DNA of 64,000 bases. It comes from Novosphingobium sp. GTDB lineage: Bacteria; Pseudomonadota; Alphaproteobacteria; Sphingomonadales; Sphingomonadaceae. Below, one piece after another: positions 8,917 through 17,033 of the stretch. The position numbers and the translations under genes were made by a program. The notes under the pieces are model-generated. The model did no database searches and had not been told where the DNA came from. It worked only from the letters and a program-made list of their open reading frames with translations. Location of the stretch: assembly GCA_017745295.1 (NCBI GenBank), contig JAGHZR010000023.1, positions 1 to 64,000 on the forward strand, given 5' to 3'. Positions within the stretch are counted from its first letter, which is position 1. Every line of letters starts with the position of its first letter.

Positions 8917-11394
8917 ATGCCGTTCGTCGCCCGTATGAAGCCCGGTCTCGCCGCCGGTTGTGCCCTGATTGCCTGCATGACCGCCCTGACTCTGCCTTCC
9001 GCATGGGCCGCGCCGGTCGCGGCGACATCTTCCGCAGACGGCGCGCTGCTGCCGGTGCAGGTCGATGCGGCCAAGGGCAAGGTCCTGTTCACCCTGCCCG
9101 CCGCCGCTGCGGATGGAACCTCCGGCCGCTATCTCTTCACCCAGTCGATCAAGACCGGTCTCGGCTCGGCTGCGATCCGCATCGACCGGGGCATGCAGGG
9201 CGACACCAAGATTGTCGCCTTCCGCCGCATGGGCGGCAAAGTCGCGGTCGTGTTCGAAAACCCGCGTTACCGCGCCACCGGCGATGCCGGCGTGCAGCAG
9301 GGGGCGAGGGCCAGCTTCCCGTTCAGCACTGTCGCCATGCTGGATATCGTGGGCGAAAGCGGCGCCAAGAACAACGAGAGCATAACCGTCGACCTCACCC
9401 CCCTGCTGATGACCGACGCCATGGACCTGTCCGGCGCCATCGGCGAAAGCGCCAAGGGCTACAAGCTCTCCGAGAAACTGAGCGCGCTCGATCCCGCATC
9501 GGTGAAAGTCTTCCCGAAGAACGTCGAACTGGAAACGGTACAGACCTTCACCGCCGACAGCGCGGGCCGCGAGCTCGATACGATCGCGCCCGACGGACGC
9601 ATGGTAAGCGTCACCGTCCATTCCTCGCTGGTCGCCCTCCCCGAACCCGGCTTCGTGCCGCGCAAGTTCGACATCCGCTCGGGCAGCCATGCCACGCAGG
9701 CCTACGACTTCGGCACGCCGCTCGGCTCGCCGATACTGGTGGAATATTCCAACCGCTTCCGCCTGGAGAAAGTCGATCCCTCGGCCGCACGTTCGCCGGT
9801 CAAAAAGCCGATCGTCTTCTATATCGACAGCGCCGCGCCCGATCCGATCCGCACTGCCTTGGCCGATGGCGTGCGCTGGTGGGCCGATGCCTTCGATGCG
9901 GCGGGCTTCGTCGATGCCTTCAAGGTGGAGATCCTGCCGCCCGGCATCGATCCGCAGGACGTGCGCTACAATGTCGTCAACTGGACCGACCGCCAGAACC
10001 GCAGCTGGTCCTACGGCGGCGGCGTGATCGATCCGCGCACTGGGGAGATCGTCAAGGGCGTGGTCGTGCTGGGCGCCCTGCGCGTGCGGCAGGACATCAC
10101 CATCTTCGAAGGCCTCGTCGGCACCGCGCAGAACGGCAGCGGGGGCCGCAACGATCCGGTCCGCGCCGCACTCGCCCGCATCAGCCAGCTCGGCGCGCAT
10201 GAGGTGGGCCATGCCATCGGCTTCGTGCACAACTTCAAAGCCAGCCTGCAGGACCGCGCCTCGGTGATGGACTATCCGGGGCCGAAAGTCGGCATCGTGG
10301 ACGGCAAGCTGGACCTCGGCGACGCCTATGCGACCGGCATCGGCAAATGGGACAAGTTCACGGTGGACTGGCTCTACGGCCAGCCCGCACCGGGCGTGGA
10401 CGGCGATGCCGAAGCCGCCGCCAAGGCCGATGCGATCCACAAGGCGGGGCTGATCTTCGGCACCGATATCGACGGCCGCGCATCCGATCTCGCCGTGCCC
10501 GGCGTCAACATGTGGACCGAAGGGCAGGACACTCCAGCCGACCTCGCTCATACGCTGGACGTGCGCCGCATCGCTCTCGCCGATTTCGGCCCCGGCGTCC
10601 TCCATTCCGGCGAACCCTTGTCCAACTTGCGCCGCAAGTTTGTGCCGATCTGGCTGTTCCACCGCTATTCGATCGATGCCACCGGCAAACTGGTGGGCGG
10701 CGTGAACTACGAATATGCGGTCGTCGGCGACGGGCGCGCAGCCCCCTCGCCGGTCCCCGCCGCCCAGCAGCTGGAAGCGATCGACGCGCTCGTTGCAACG
10801 CTTTCGCCGCGAGAGCTGACGGTGCCCGCTGCCCTCGCCATGGCCCTGTCGAGCGGCACCAGCGCCCGCACCGACGTCGAAGCCGCGCCAGAAGTGCTGC
10901 GCGGCGCCGGATCGGCGGTGTTCGATCCGCTTGTCGCCGCGCAAGTGGCCGCGCAGATGACGCTCGACAGCCTGCTCGCCCCGGCCCGCCTCACCCGCCT
11001 GCAGATCCAGCACGGCTACGACGCCGCCCAGCCCGGCGTCGGCACCCTGCTGGGCAAACTCTCGCCGGTGATCGCCGCGCACGGCGATGCCGTGTCGCGC
11101 CGGATCGCGCAAACCACCCTGCTCGCGATTGCCGCCGCCCGCCGCGATCCCGAGACTCCGGCCGACGTCGCCGCCCTGCTCGACGGCTATCTCAAGGACA
11201 GCGCCCGCACATTCGCCAAGGCTCGCGGCAGCAGCGAGGATGCCCTGTGGCAAGTCTCGATGGCAGCACTGCTCGGCGATCTCGATCGCCTCGAAGCCGA
11301 GATCGGCAAGCAGAGCCGCCCGCGCCCACCGATCCCCGCCGGAATGCCGATCGGTGGCGACACCGGGTGGTTCGACAACATTCTGTCCGAATAA
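8917..11394 (+). CDS. Secreted zinc-dependent metalloprotease (DUF5117/DUF4953-like)
   Basis: An 825-residue secreted protease with a signal peptide (about residues 1-32, ending PSAWAAPVAA). The zinc site HEVGHAIGFVH starts at residue 428 and fits HExxHxxGxxH; a Met-turn-like SVMDYPG follows about 25 residues later, as in metzincins. Long N-terminal and C-terminal flanks match the layout of zinc-dependent metalloproteases annotated with DUF5117 and DUF4953. The ATG at 8917 was chosen because AAGGAG lies 10 nt upstream; an in-frame ATG at 8854 would precede the signal peptide with 21 unlikely residues. It is divergent from the TonB receptor-M20 operon and 85 bp upstream of an Lrp gene. Likely role: extracytoplasmic cleavage of peptides before or after uptake (inference). 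Confidence 0.88.
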   Translation: MPFVARMKPGLAAGCALIACMTALTLPSAWAAPVAATSSADGALLPVQVDAAKGKVLFTLPAAAADGTSGRYLFTQSIKTGLGSAAIRIDRGMQGDTKIVAFRRMGGKVAVVFENPRYRATGDAGVQQGARASFPFSTVAMLDIVGESGAKNNESITVDLTPLLMTDAMDLSGAIGESAKGYKLSEKLSALDPASVKVFPKNVELETVQTFTADSAGRELDTIAPDGRMVSVTVHSSLVALPEPGFVPRKFDIRSGSHATQAYDFGTPLGSPILVEYSNRFRLEKVDPSAARSPVKKPIVFYIDSAAPDPIRTALADGVRWWADAFDAAGFVDAFKVEILPPGIDPQDVRYNVVNWTDRQNRSWSYGGGVIDPRTGEIVKGVVVLGALRVRQDITIFEGLVGTAQNGSGGRNDPVRAALARISQLGAHEVGHAIGFVHNFKASLQDRASVMDYPGPKVGIVDGKLDLGDAYATGIGKWDKFTVDWLYGQPAPGVDGDAEAAAKADAIHKAGLIFGTDIDGRASDLAVPGVNMWTEGQDTPADLAHTLDVRRIALADFGPGVLHSGEPLSNLRRKFVPIWLFHRYSIDATGKLVGGVNYEYAVVGDGRAAPSPVPAAQQLEAIDALVATLSPRELTVPAALAMALSSGTSARTDVEAAPEVLRGAGSAVFDPLVAAQVAAQMTLDSLLAPARLTRLQIQHGYDAAQPGVGTLLGKLSPVIAAHGDAVSRRIAQTTLLAIAAARRDPETPADVAALLDGYLKDSARTFAKARGSSEDALWQVSMAALLGDLDRLEAEIGKQSRPRPPIPAGMPIGGDTGWFDNILSE

Positions 11395-11479
11395 TTCCCC
11401 TTCCCACGCCCTTTTGTTTGAAATCGAGCGGATACCCGGCAATATGGTTTCGAAAATCAAAAAAGGGGGTCACAACAAG

Positions 11480-12028
11480 ATGGACATGCAGTCCAGCAAA
11501 CTGCACTGGCTCGATGCTGCGCGCGGCAAACCCGCGCAGCACGAATTGGACGATACCGATCTGCGCCTGATGCGCGCGCTCGTCTCGGACGGGCGTGCCT
11601 CCGACGTATGTCTGGGCGAGAAGGTCCATCTGTCGAGCACGGCGGTCGCCCGCCGTCGCAAGATCCTCGAAGAATCCGGCTATATCACCCACTATTCGGC
11701 CAATCTCAACGTTCGCTCGCTGGGCTACGGGGCGCTGGTCATGGTCTCCATCGAACTCGTCTCGCAGGCCGAATCCGTGCTCCAGGACTTCGAGAAGGCC
11801 GTGCTGGACAGCCCGTCGATGCAGTTCTGCGCCTTCGTCACCGGCGATACCGACTTCCTGATGATCCTCAACGTCCAGTCGCTCGAAGACTACGACATGA
11901 TCTACCGCAAGGAGCTCTCGGTCCTGCCGCATGTCCGGCGCATCCGCAGCAGCTTCGTGCTGCGCGAAGTGGCCAGCCGCCAGATCGCACCGGTCATTCT
12001 TCAGAAACCGCTGCACGCCGCCAAATAG
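11480..12028 (+). CDS. Lrp/AsnC family transcriptional regulator
   Basis: A 182-residue regulator with an N-terminal winged helix-turn-helix (LDDTDLRLMRALVSDGR, then VHLSSTAVARRRKILEESG) and a C-terminal ligand-sensing domain with the GDTDFLMILNV core of the Lrp family. The ATG at 11480 follows AAGGGGGT; an in-frame ATG at 11444 would add 12 residues. Lrp/AsnC proteins respond to amino acids, so the gene is a plausible local controller of the neighbouring metalloprotease, receptor and M20 genes (inference). Same strand as the metalloprotease, 85 bp behind it. Confidence 0.9.
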   Translation: MDMQSSKLHWLDAARGKPAQHELDDTDLRLMRALVSDGRASDVCLGEKVHLSSTAVARRRKILEESGYITHYSANLNVRSLGYGALVMVSIELVSQAESVLQDFEKAVLDSPSMQFCAFVTGDTDFLMILNVQSLEDYDMIYRKELSVLPHVRRIRSSFVLREVASRQIAPVILQKPLHAAK

Positions 12029-12449
12029 CGACACGCTGGCCGACGATCTCCAGTTCCCTGTCGGGGCCGGGCCGCAATGCGGTCCGGCCCCGCTGCGTAT
12101 GGGAATGCTTCGCCTCCAGACTTGTTCAGGAAGAGCGATTCTCCGGCGTCCAAAGCCCGATACCCCTACCCTTCCGACAACGGTTCGTCGCAAGACGCTC
12201 TCGAATTACCCGTAGTATGAACGGCGATGCCGGGGCCGTTCATGTGCCCGCAAGGTTAATCTGAACACCCAGGAAGTCTAAGGTGTCCCGATGCAGCAAT
12301 CGCTGCCCATCTTACGAAGTTTAGAAAGCGAGCCAGAAGAGGTTCCAACCGCCGGATACATCATCCCATCGATGATGAAAACGAAGTATGGTCGGAGGAA
12401 AAGCTGCTATTAAGCAGGCCGTACTGCTCGATTTTGGAGGAGTAGCACT
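12029..12449. other. Intergenic region between the Lrp and OmpA-like genes
   Basis: 421 bp without a supported gene. The proximal end holds a strong hairpin (12063-12091). The distal end is less GC-rich and holds the GGAGGAG ribosome-binding site of the OmpA-like gene; its promoter should be here but was not resolved. Confidence 0.5.
12063..12091 (+). terminator. Hairpin downstream of the Lrp gene
   Basis: GGGGCCGGGCCGC pairs with GCGGTCCGGCCCC (13 bp, one G-U pair, 3-nt loop) 34 bp after the Lrp stop. No T-run follows, so it may act with Rho or as a 3' stabiliser. Confidence 0.55.
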
Positions 12450-13319
12450 ATGAATATCAATTCCAAGACCCCTAAAGCTCTTGTAATTCTTGCATTACTT
12501 TCCGGTGTCGCCTCGGTCGGCGTCTCGGCGCAGACCCAGGAAACGCCCGATGCGGACGTTTCGGCAAGCTACAACGCTCCCGCCGCCGCGGCGACCGAAG
12601 GTCCCGACCTCAAGGGCATCATCTCGGCCCGCAGCGGCGACAAGGTTCAGGTGACCACCGAAGACGGCACCAACACCGTCATCACCGTCAACGATGCCAC
12701 CAAGATCCGCGCCAGCAAGGGCTTCCTGGGCCTTGGCAAGGGCAAGCTGGCGGCAACCTCGCTGCTCAACGGCCTGCCGGTGACGGTCAAGACCCTGCAG
12801 TCGGGCGGTGAACTGGTGGCGAGCCAGATCAATCTCCAGAACCGGGACCTGCGCACCGCATCGATGATCCGCAACGGCACCGCACAGGGCTTCGCCGAAC
12901 AGACCGCTGCCACCGAAGCTCTTCGCGGCCGCATGGCAGACATCGACAAGTACAACGTCAAGGGCACGACCAACGTGAACTTTGACACCGGCAAGGCGGT
13001 TCTTTCGCCGGAAGCCAAGGCCGAACTCTGCACGGCCGCGAACAACGCCGAAGGCATGGACAATGCCCTGCTGCTCGTCGTGGGTTACACCGACTCCACT
13101 GGCAGCGAGGAACTGAACCAGGAACTCAGCGAAAAGCGCGCCAGCCGCGTGGTGAACTACCTCCAGCAGGCCTGCCACTGGAAGCCCTATCGCATGCTGA
13201 CCCCTACCGGCATGTCGGAAGCCGATCCGCTGGCCGACAACAGCACGCCGGAAGGCAAGGCGCAGAACCGCCGCGTCGCGGTGAACATCCTCGTCAGCAA
13301 GGGCCTGGATGGTCTCTAA
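12450..13319 (+). CDS. OmpA-family outer-membrane / peptidoglycan-binding protein
   Basis: A 289-residue exported protein with a signal peptide at residues 1-27 (ending VSA-QTQ). Residues about 50-145 form a beta-rich domain (DLKGIISARSGDKVQVTTEDG...) resembling small OB-like domains. Residues about 175-285 are an OmpA C-terminal domain with NVNFDTGKAVL, GYTDSTGSEELNQELSEKRA and QNRRVAVNI, which binds diaminopimelate in peptidoglycan. There is no obvious eight-strand barrel, so it is probably a periplasmic OmpA-like protein. Strong GGAGGAG upstream of the ATG and a strong intrinsic terminator 21 bp after the stop indicate a single-gene unit. Confidence 0.9.
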   Translation: MNINSKTPKALVILALLSGVASVGVSAQTQETPDADVSASYNAPAAAATEGPDLKGIISARSGDKVQVTTEDGTNTVITVNDATKIRASKGFLGLGKGKLAATSLLNGLPVTVKTLQSGGELVASQINLQNRDLRTASMIRNGTAQGFAEQTAATEALRGRMADIDKYNVKGTTNVNFDTGKAVLSPEAKAELCTAANNAEGMDNALLLVVGYTDSTGSEELNQELSEKRASRVVNYLQQACHWKPYRMLTPTGMSEADPLADNSTPEGKAQNRRVAVNILVSKGLDGL

Positions 13320-13340
13320 GACACCCGGATAAGTCAAACG

Positions 13341-13368
13341 CGGGGGCGGCCTTGGCCGCCCCCGTTTT
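13341..13368 (+). terminator. Intrinsic terminator of the OmpA-like gene
   Basis: CGGGGGCGGCC and GGCCGCCCCCG form an 11-bp stem with a minimal loop, followed by TTTT. It sits between convergent genes, just before the end of the acetyltransferase gene. Confidence 0.85.
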
Positions 13369-13381
13369 CGTTTGCGGCCTC

Positions 13382-13897
13382 TCAGCCCTGCGGCGTCTCG
13401 CGATCATCCAGCACGAGTTGCAGGAAGGCGAGGTCCAGCCAGCGCCCGAACTTCATGCCGACTTGCGGCAGCAGCCCGACCTGCTCGAAACCGAGCTTCT
13501 CGTGCAATGCGATCGACCCCTGATTTCCGGCCTCGATCCCCGCGACCATGACATGCTTGCCGATCGTCCGCGCGCGTTCGATCAGTTCCATCATCAGCAC
13601 TTTGCCGATCCCCCGGCCGCGCAGATCGGCGCGGACATAGACGGAATGCTCGACGGTATGGCGATAGCCGTCGAAGGCACGCCAGTCGCCGAACGAGGCA
13701 TAGCCGAGCACGGTGCCTTCCTCCTCGACCGCCACGAGCACCGGATAGCCCGCGCGTTCGCGGTCCGCCAGCCAGGCACTGCGATTGGCGATATCGACCG
13801 CGACCTCGTTCCAGATCGCCGTCGTGTTGAGCACCGCGTCGTTGTAGATCGCCGTCACGCTCTCCAGATCGCCGTCGCGCGCGTCCCGAACCTGCAT
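13382..13897 (-). CDS. GNAT N-acetyltransferase, MnaT (YncA)/phosphinothricin acetyltransferase type
   Basis: A 171-residue GNAT enzyme using acetyl-CoA. It follows E. coli MnaT/YncA closely: IYNDAVLNTTAIWN, AGYPVLVAVEEEG, YASFGDWRAFDGYRHTVEHSVYV, GKHVMVAGIEAGNQGSIALHEKLGF and MKFGRWLDLAFLQL. The acetyl-CoA loop is LRGRGIGK (about residues 92-99). MnaT acetylates L-methionine sulfoximine/sulfone and related toxic amino-acid analogues, so detoxification is the likely role; the exact substrate is not shown by sequence. Convergent with the OmpA-like gene. Confidence 0.9.
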   Translation of the reverse strand: MQVRDARDGDLESVTAIYNDAVLNTTAIWNEVAVDIANRSAWLADRERAGYPVLVAVEEEGTVLGYASFGDWRAFDGYRHTVEHSVYVRADLRGRGIGKVLMMELIERARTIGKHVMVAGIEAGNQGSIALHEKLGFEQVGLLPQVGMKFGRWLDLAFLQLVLDDRETPQG

Positions 13898-14025
13898 TTC
13901 CTGTCTCCTTGCCCGCGTCGGGCGGGGTTCCTTGCGGCTACTATAGCGGCGCGTCCCGAAGGCAAGCGGCTGGAACCGTCAGGGCCATCCGCCTGTTCTT
14001 CATCCAGACTACAGGGAGCCTTGCG

Positions 14026-14682
14026 ATGACCATCACCCTTTCCGTCTTCGCCCAGTCGCCCGATCGCGGGCGAGGTCTTGCCCGGGACATGGGCGTGCGT
14101 TGGGCGCTGGAGGAAGCGGGGCTGCCCTACGAAGTACGCCTTGTCTCCTTCGCGGCCATGAAAGAACCCGCGCACCTTGCCCGCCAGCCCTTCGGACAGA
14201 TCCCGAGTTACGAGGAGAACGGCCTCGTGCTCTTCGAATCCGGCGCCATCGTGCTCCATGTCGCGGAACGTGCGCCCGCCCTGCTGCCGGACGAACCGCA
14301 CGCGCGGGCGCAGGCCATCGCCTGGATCTTCGCGGCCCTCAGCACTCTGGAACCGCCGGTCGTCGAGTTCACGATGGCTGCGCTCTTCGAGAAGGACCAG
14401 CCGTGGTACGAGGCCCGCCAACCCATGCTGGAAACGCGGCTGCGCGCCCGCCTCGGTCAATTGGACGCCCGACTCGGAGACGACGACTGGCTGGGCGGCT
14501 CCTTCAGCGCCGGAGACCTCATGACGATCACCGTTCTGCGCCGCCTCGGCAGTACCGGCCTCCTCGCGGACTACCCGCGCCTCGCCGCCTATGTCGCGCG
14601 CGGCGAGGCGCGTCCGGCTTTCCAGCGTGCTTTCGCCGCTCAGCTTGCCGTCTTCACCCGATCGCAGGCCGCTTCCGGGTGA
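14026..14682 (+). CDS. Glutathione S-transferase family protein
   Basis: A 218-residue cytosolic GST. The N-terminal thioredoxin-like domain has the PFGQIPSYEENGLVLFESGAIVLHV stretch with the cis-Pro and the Glu-Ser that hold the glutathione gamma-glutamyl group; the helical C-terminal domain follows (LGQLDARLGDDDWLGGSFSAGDLMTITVLRR). The ATG at 14026 has AGGGAG at normal spacing; the upstream in-frame ATG at 13909 would add a non-homologous tail. It ends 10 bp before the end of the convergent GGDEF-EAL gene. Substrate unknown. Confidence 0.9.
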   Translation: MTITLSVFAQSPDRGRGLARDMGVRWALEEAGLPYEVRLVSFAAMKEPAHLARQPFGQIPSYEENGLVLFESGAIVLHVAERAPALLPDEPHARAQAIAWIFAALSTLEPPVVEFTMAALFEKDQPWYEARQPMLETRLRARLGQLDARLGDDDWLGGSFSAGDLMTITVLRRLGSTGLLADYPRLAAYVARGEARPAFQRAFAAQLAVFTRSQAASG

Positions 14683-14692
14683 AGCCGACAGG

Positions 14693-16759
14693 TCAGGCCA
14701 CTTCGACGGCTTTCTGACCGGCGCTTTCGAAGTAGCCCGGAACATCGTCCGCTTCTATCGGGCGGCTGTAGTAATAGCCCTGCAAATGCGTGCATCCCGC
14801 ACTCTTGGTGGCGCCGATAAGATGGGCGTCGCTGATCCCCTCGGCCACGACTTCGGCGCCGACGTGGCGCGCCATCGTGACCGCCGCCTCCAGCACCGCC
14901 ACCGAGGCCGGGTCCTGCCCCAGGTCCATGACGAGGCTGCGGTCGAGCTTCATGCGGTCGAACTTGAAGCTCTTGACCATCGACAGCGAGGAATAGCCGG
15001 TGCCGAAATCGTCGAGTGCAATGCGGAAACCCATGTGACGCAGGAGGTTGAGCGTCAGCAGCGCGCGGGTGTTACGCTCGATCGACAGCGATTCCGTCAC
15101 TTCCAGGAACAGGCGCGATGGCGCGATGTCGTGGCGCTTGCAGCAGTCGAGCAGAAAGGCACTGAACCCATCATGCTGCAATTGCAGCGGCGAGAGGTTG
15201 ATGCTCATGTGCAGGTCCGGCCACATCGCAAAGTCCCGCAGCGCCCGCTGGATGATCCATTCGCCGAGACGGACCATCAACCCGCTACGCTCGGCGGCCG
15301 GGATGAAAGTGGAAGGCGGCACTTCGCCCAGTTCCGGGTGCTTCCAGCGCACCAGCGCCTCGACTTCGCGCGTATCGTCGCGCACCGCATGGATCGGCTG
15401 GTAGACCATCCGCAACTGCTGCTTCTCGAAGGCGGTTTCGAGGTCCTTCTCCAGCGCCCGGTCGACCGCGCGTTCCTCCGCCATCGAGGCGGCGAAAGCC
15501 GTCGCGCAGTTGCGCCCGCCTTTCTTGGAGGCATAGAGCGCCATGTCGGCATTGCGCAGCGTGTCGTCGAATTCGAGATCTTCCGTGCCCAGGGTCTCGG
15601 CGAAGCCGAGCGAGACGGTGACCGCCACCGCATATTCGCCCAGGCTGAAAGGTGCGCGCACCGTGTCCACCAGTCGGCTGGCCAGTTCGCTACCCTCACC
15701 GTCAGCCGAAACGGGCATGCAGAGCGCGAACTCGTCGCCGCCGACCCGCGCGATGATGCCGTCCGGACCGAGCATCGAGCGCATGCGTTCCCCGATCAGG
15801 CGCACGAGTTCGTCCCCCGCCGCATGGCCGTAATCGTCGTTGACATGCTTGAAGCGGTCGATGTCGATCAGCATGAAGACGAAGCTCGTACCGAGCCGTG
15901 AAGCCAGTAATCTGGGGACGTCTTCCTGGAAGGCACGCCGGTTGGGCAATCCGGTGGCGGCATCGCTGAAGGCCAGGTTCTTCACGGCCTTCGCGTTCCT
16001 GCGGAAGGTTTCGAGCGGTCCGGACAGCGCCTTCAGCTCCTTCAGGCGGAACGTCCCGATCTCCAGGTCGAGATCGCCTTCGGCCAGTCCCTGCAGATGG
16101 CCGTGCATCCGGCGGATCGCCGGCAGGATATTGCGCAGGATGTCGAACAGCACCAGCAGCACCACCAGGATCGTCACGGCTCCAGTAACGAAGACCAGCA
16201 TCTGCCAGCGCGCGATGGAAGCGATCAGCCGCTTCTGCTCGGCCTCGCGGTCAGCCCGGGCCCGGGCGACGATCTCTTCGGCAAAGGCCGCCATCTTAGC
16301 ATTGCGTTTCTCGATCCGCTCCACCAGCGCCTTTCCGGCCACCCCGCCGGCCTGCACGTCAAGGATCGCCGTCACGTGGCGATCGAGATCGGCGAAGGGA
16401 TTGGCGCGCTCGGGCAGGTCGTAGAGCGCCACGCCGCTGCCGCGCAGCTTGCCCAGCTTCTCGTCGATGGCAATGGCGGCATCGGTAAGCTCGTCGCTCG
16501 TGCTCGTCCGGTTGCTGGCCACCAACCCGCGATTGGTCGCCATCCGCAGTTTTCCAACCGCTTCGGCGAACTGGTCCGCGTTCTCCGCGATCGCCGAGGT
16601 CCTGATCAGCGCGTTGCTCTGCTCCCGCAGGCCGAACGCCTCGCGCTGGGTCACGACCTGGAGAACCACGCCGAGCACGGCGATCAGGCAGAGCGCTCCG
16701 ACCAACCGCGTTTCGAGAGACGCAAAGAAGCGCCCCCATCCGGAATTCGTATCTGACAT
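14693..16759 (-). CDS. Membrane-bound GGDEF-EAL cyclic-di-GMP enzyme
   Basis: A 688-residue inner-membrane signalling protein. Membrane segments at about residues 19-36 and 187-206 enclose a ~150-residue periplasmic helical sensor; a HAMP-like linker follows. The GGDEF domain has an intact GGDEF at 340-344, and the EAL domain an intact EVEALVRW (EAL 467-469) and DDFGTGYSSL (583-592), so both c-di-GMP synthesis and breakdown are possible. The RxxD inhibitory site is not preserved (Leu at the Arg position). It faces away from the globin-coupled transducer gene across a 274-bp AT-rich gap. c-di-GMP commonly controls attachment and Tad-type pili, and Tad genes lie elsewhere in the window; a functional link is inference. 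Confidence 0.95.
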   Translation of the reverse strand: MSDTNSGWGRFFASLETRLVGALCLIAVLGVVLQVVTQREAFGLREQSNALIRTSAIAENADQFAEAVGKLRMATNRGLVASNRTSTSDELTDAAIAIDEKLGKLRGSGVALYDLPERANPFADLDRHVTAILDVQAGGVAGKALVERIEKRNAKMAAFAEEIVARARADREAEQKRLIASIARWQMLVFVTGAVTILVVLLVLFDILRNILPAIRRMHGHLQGLAEGDLDLEIGTFRLKELKALSGPLETFRRNAKAVKNLAFSDAATGLPNRRAFQEDVPRLLASRLGTSFVFMLIDIDRFKHVNDDYGHAAGDELVRLIGERMRSMLGPDGIIARVGGDEFALCMPVSADGEGSELASRLVDTVRAPFSLGEYAVAVTVSLGFAETLGTEDLEFDDTLRNADMALYASKKGGRNCATAFAASMAEERAVDRALEKDLETAFEKQQLRMVYQPIHAVRDDTREVEALVRWKHPELGEVPPSTFIPAAERSGLMVRLGEWIIQRALRDFAMWPDLHMSINLSPLQLQHDGFSAFLLDCCKRHDIAPSRLFLEVTESLSIERNTRALLTLNLLRHMGFRIALDDFGTGYSSLSMVKSFKFDRMKLDRSLVMDLGQDPASVAVLEAAVTMARHVGAEVVAEGISDAHLIGATKSAGCTHLQGYYYSRPIEADDVPGYFESAGQKAVEVA

Positions 16760-17033
16760 CTTGCACCCGATTTTTCGCAGCCGGGTTTGTCCCCCTCCCG
16801 GCCTTCGATGTCCCGAGCGCTAGGACGGATTCTCTAATAATTTCTAATCTTTTTAATTATTTAATATCATTTTCCGTCATCATGGTGTCACAATATGCGA
16901 TCGGACCGCCACCCCCTTTTCAAAGCTCTTCGAAAATTCGCCGGACCACCGCCGGAAGCGGTCCCGGTTCCTCTATAATAAGCGCATAAAACGTTTTCAT
17001 TCCGGTCGGTTGCAAGCCGCACAGGAGATTAGA

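Noticed and set aside
8620..11460. 946-codon minus-strand frame opposite the metalloprotease
   Set aside because: It mirrors the GC-rich third-position pattern of the real plus-strand gene, has no homology-like motifs and no ribosome-binding site.
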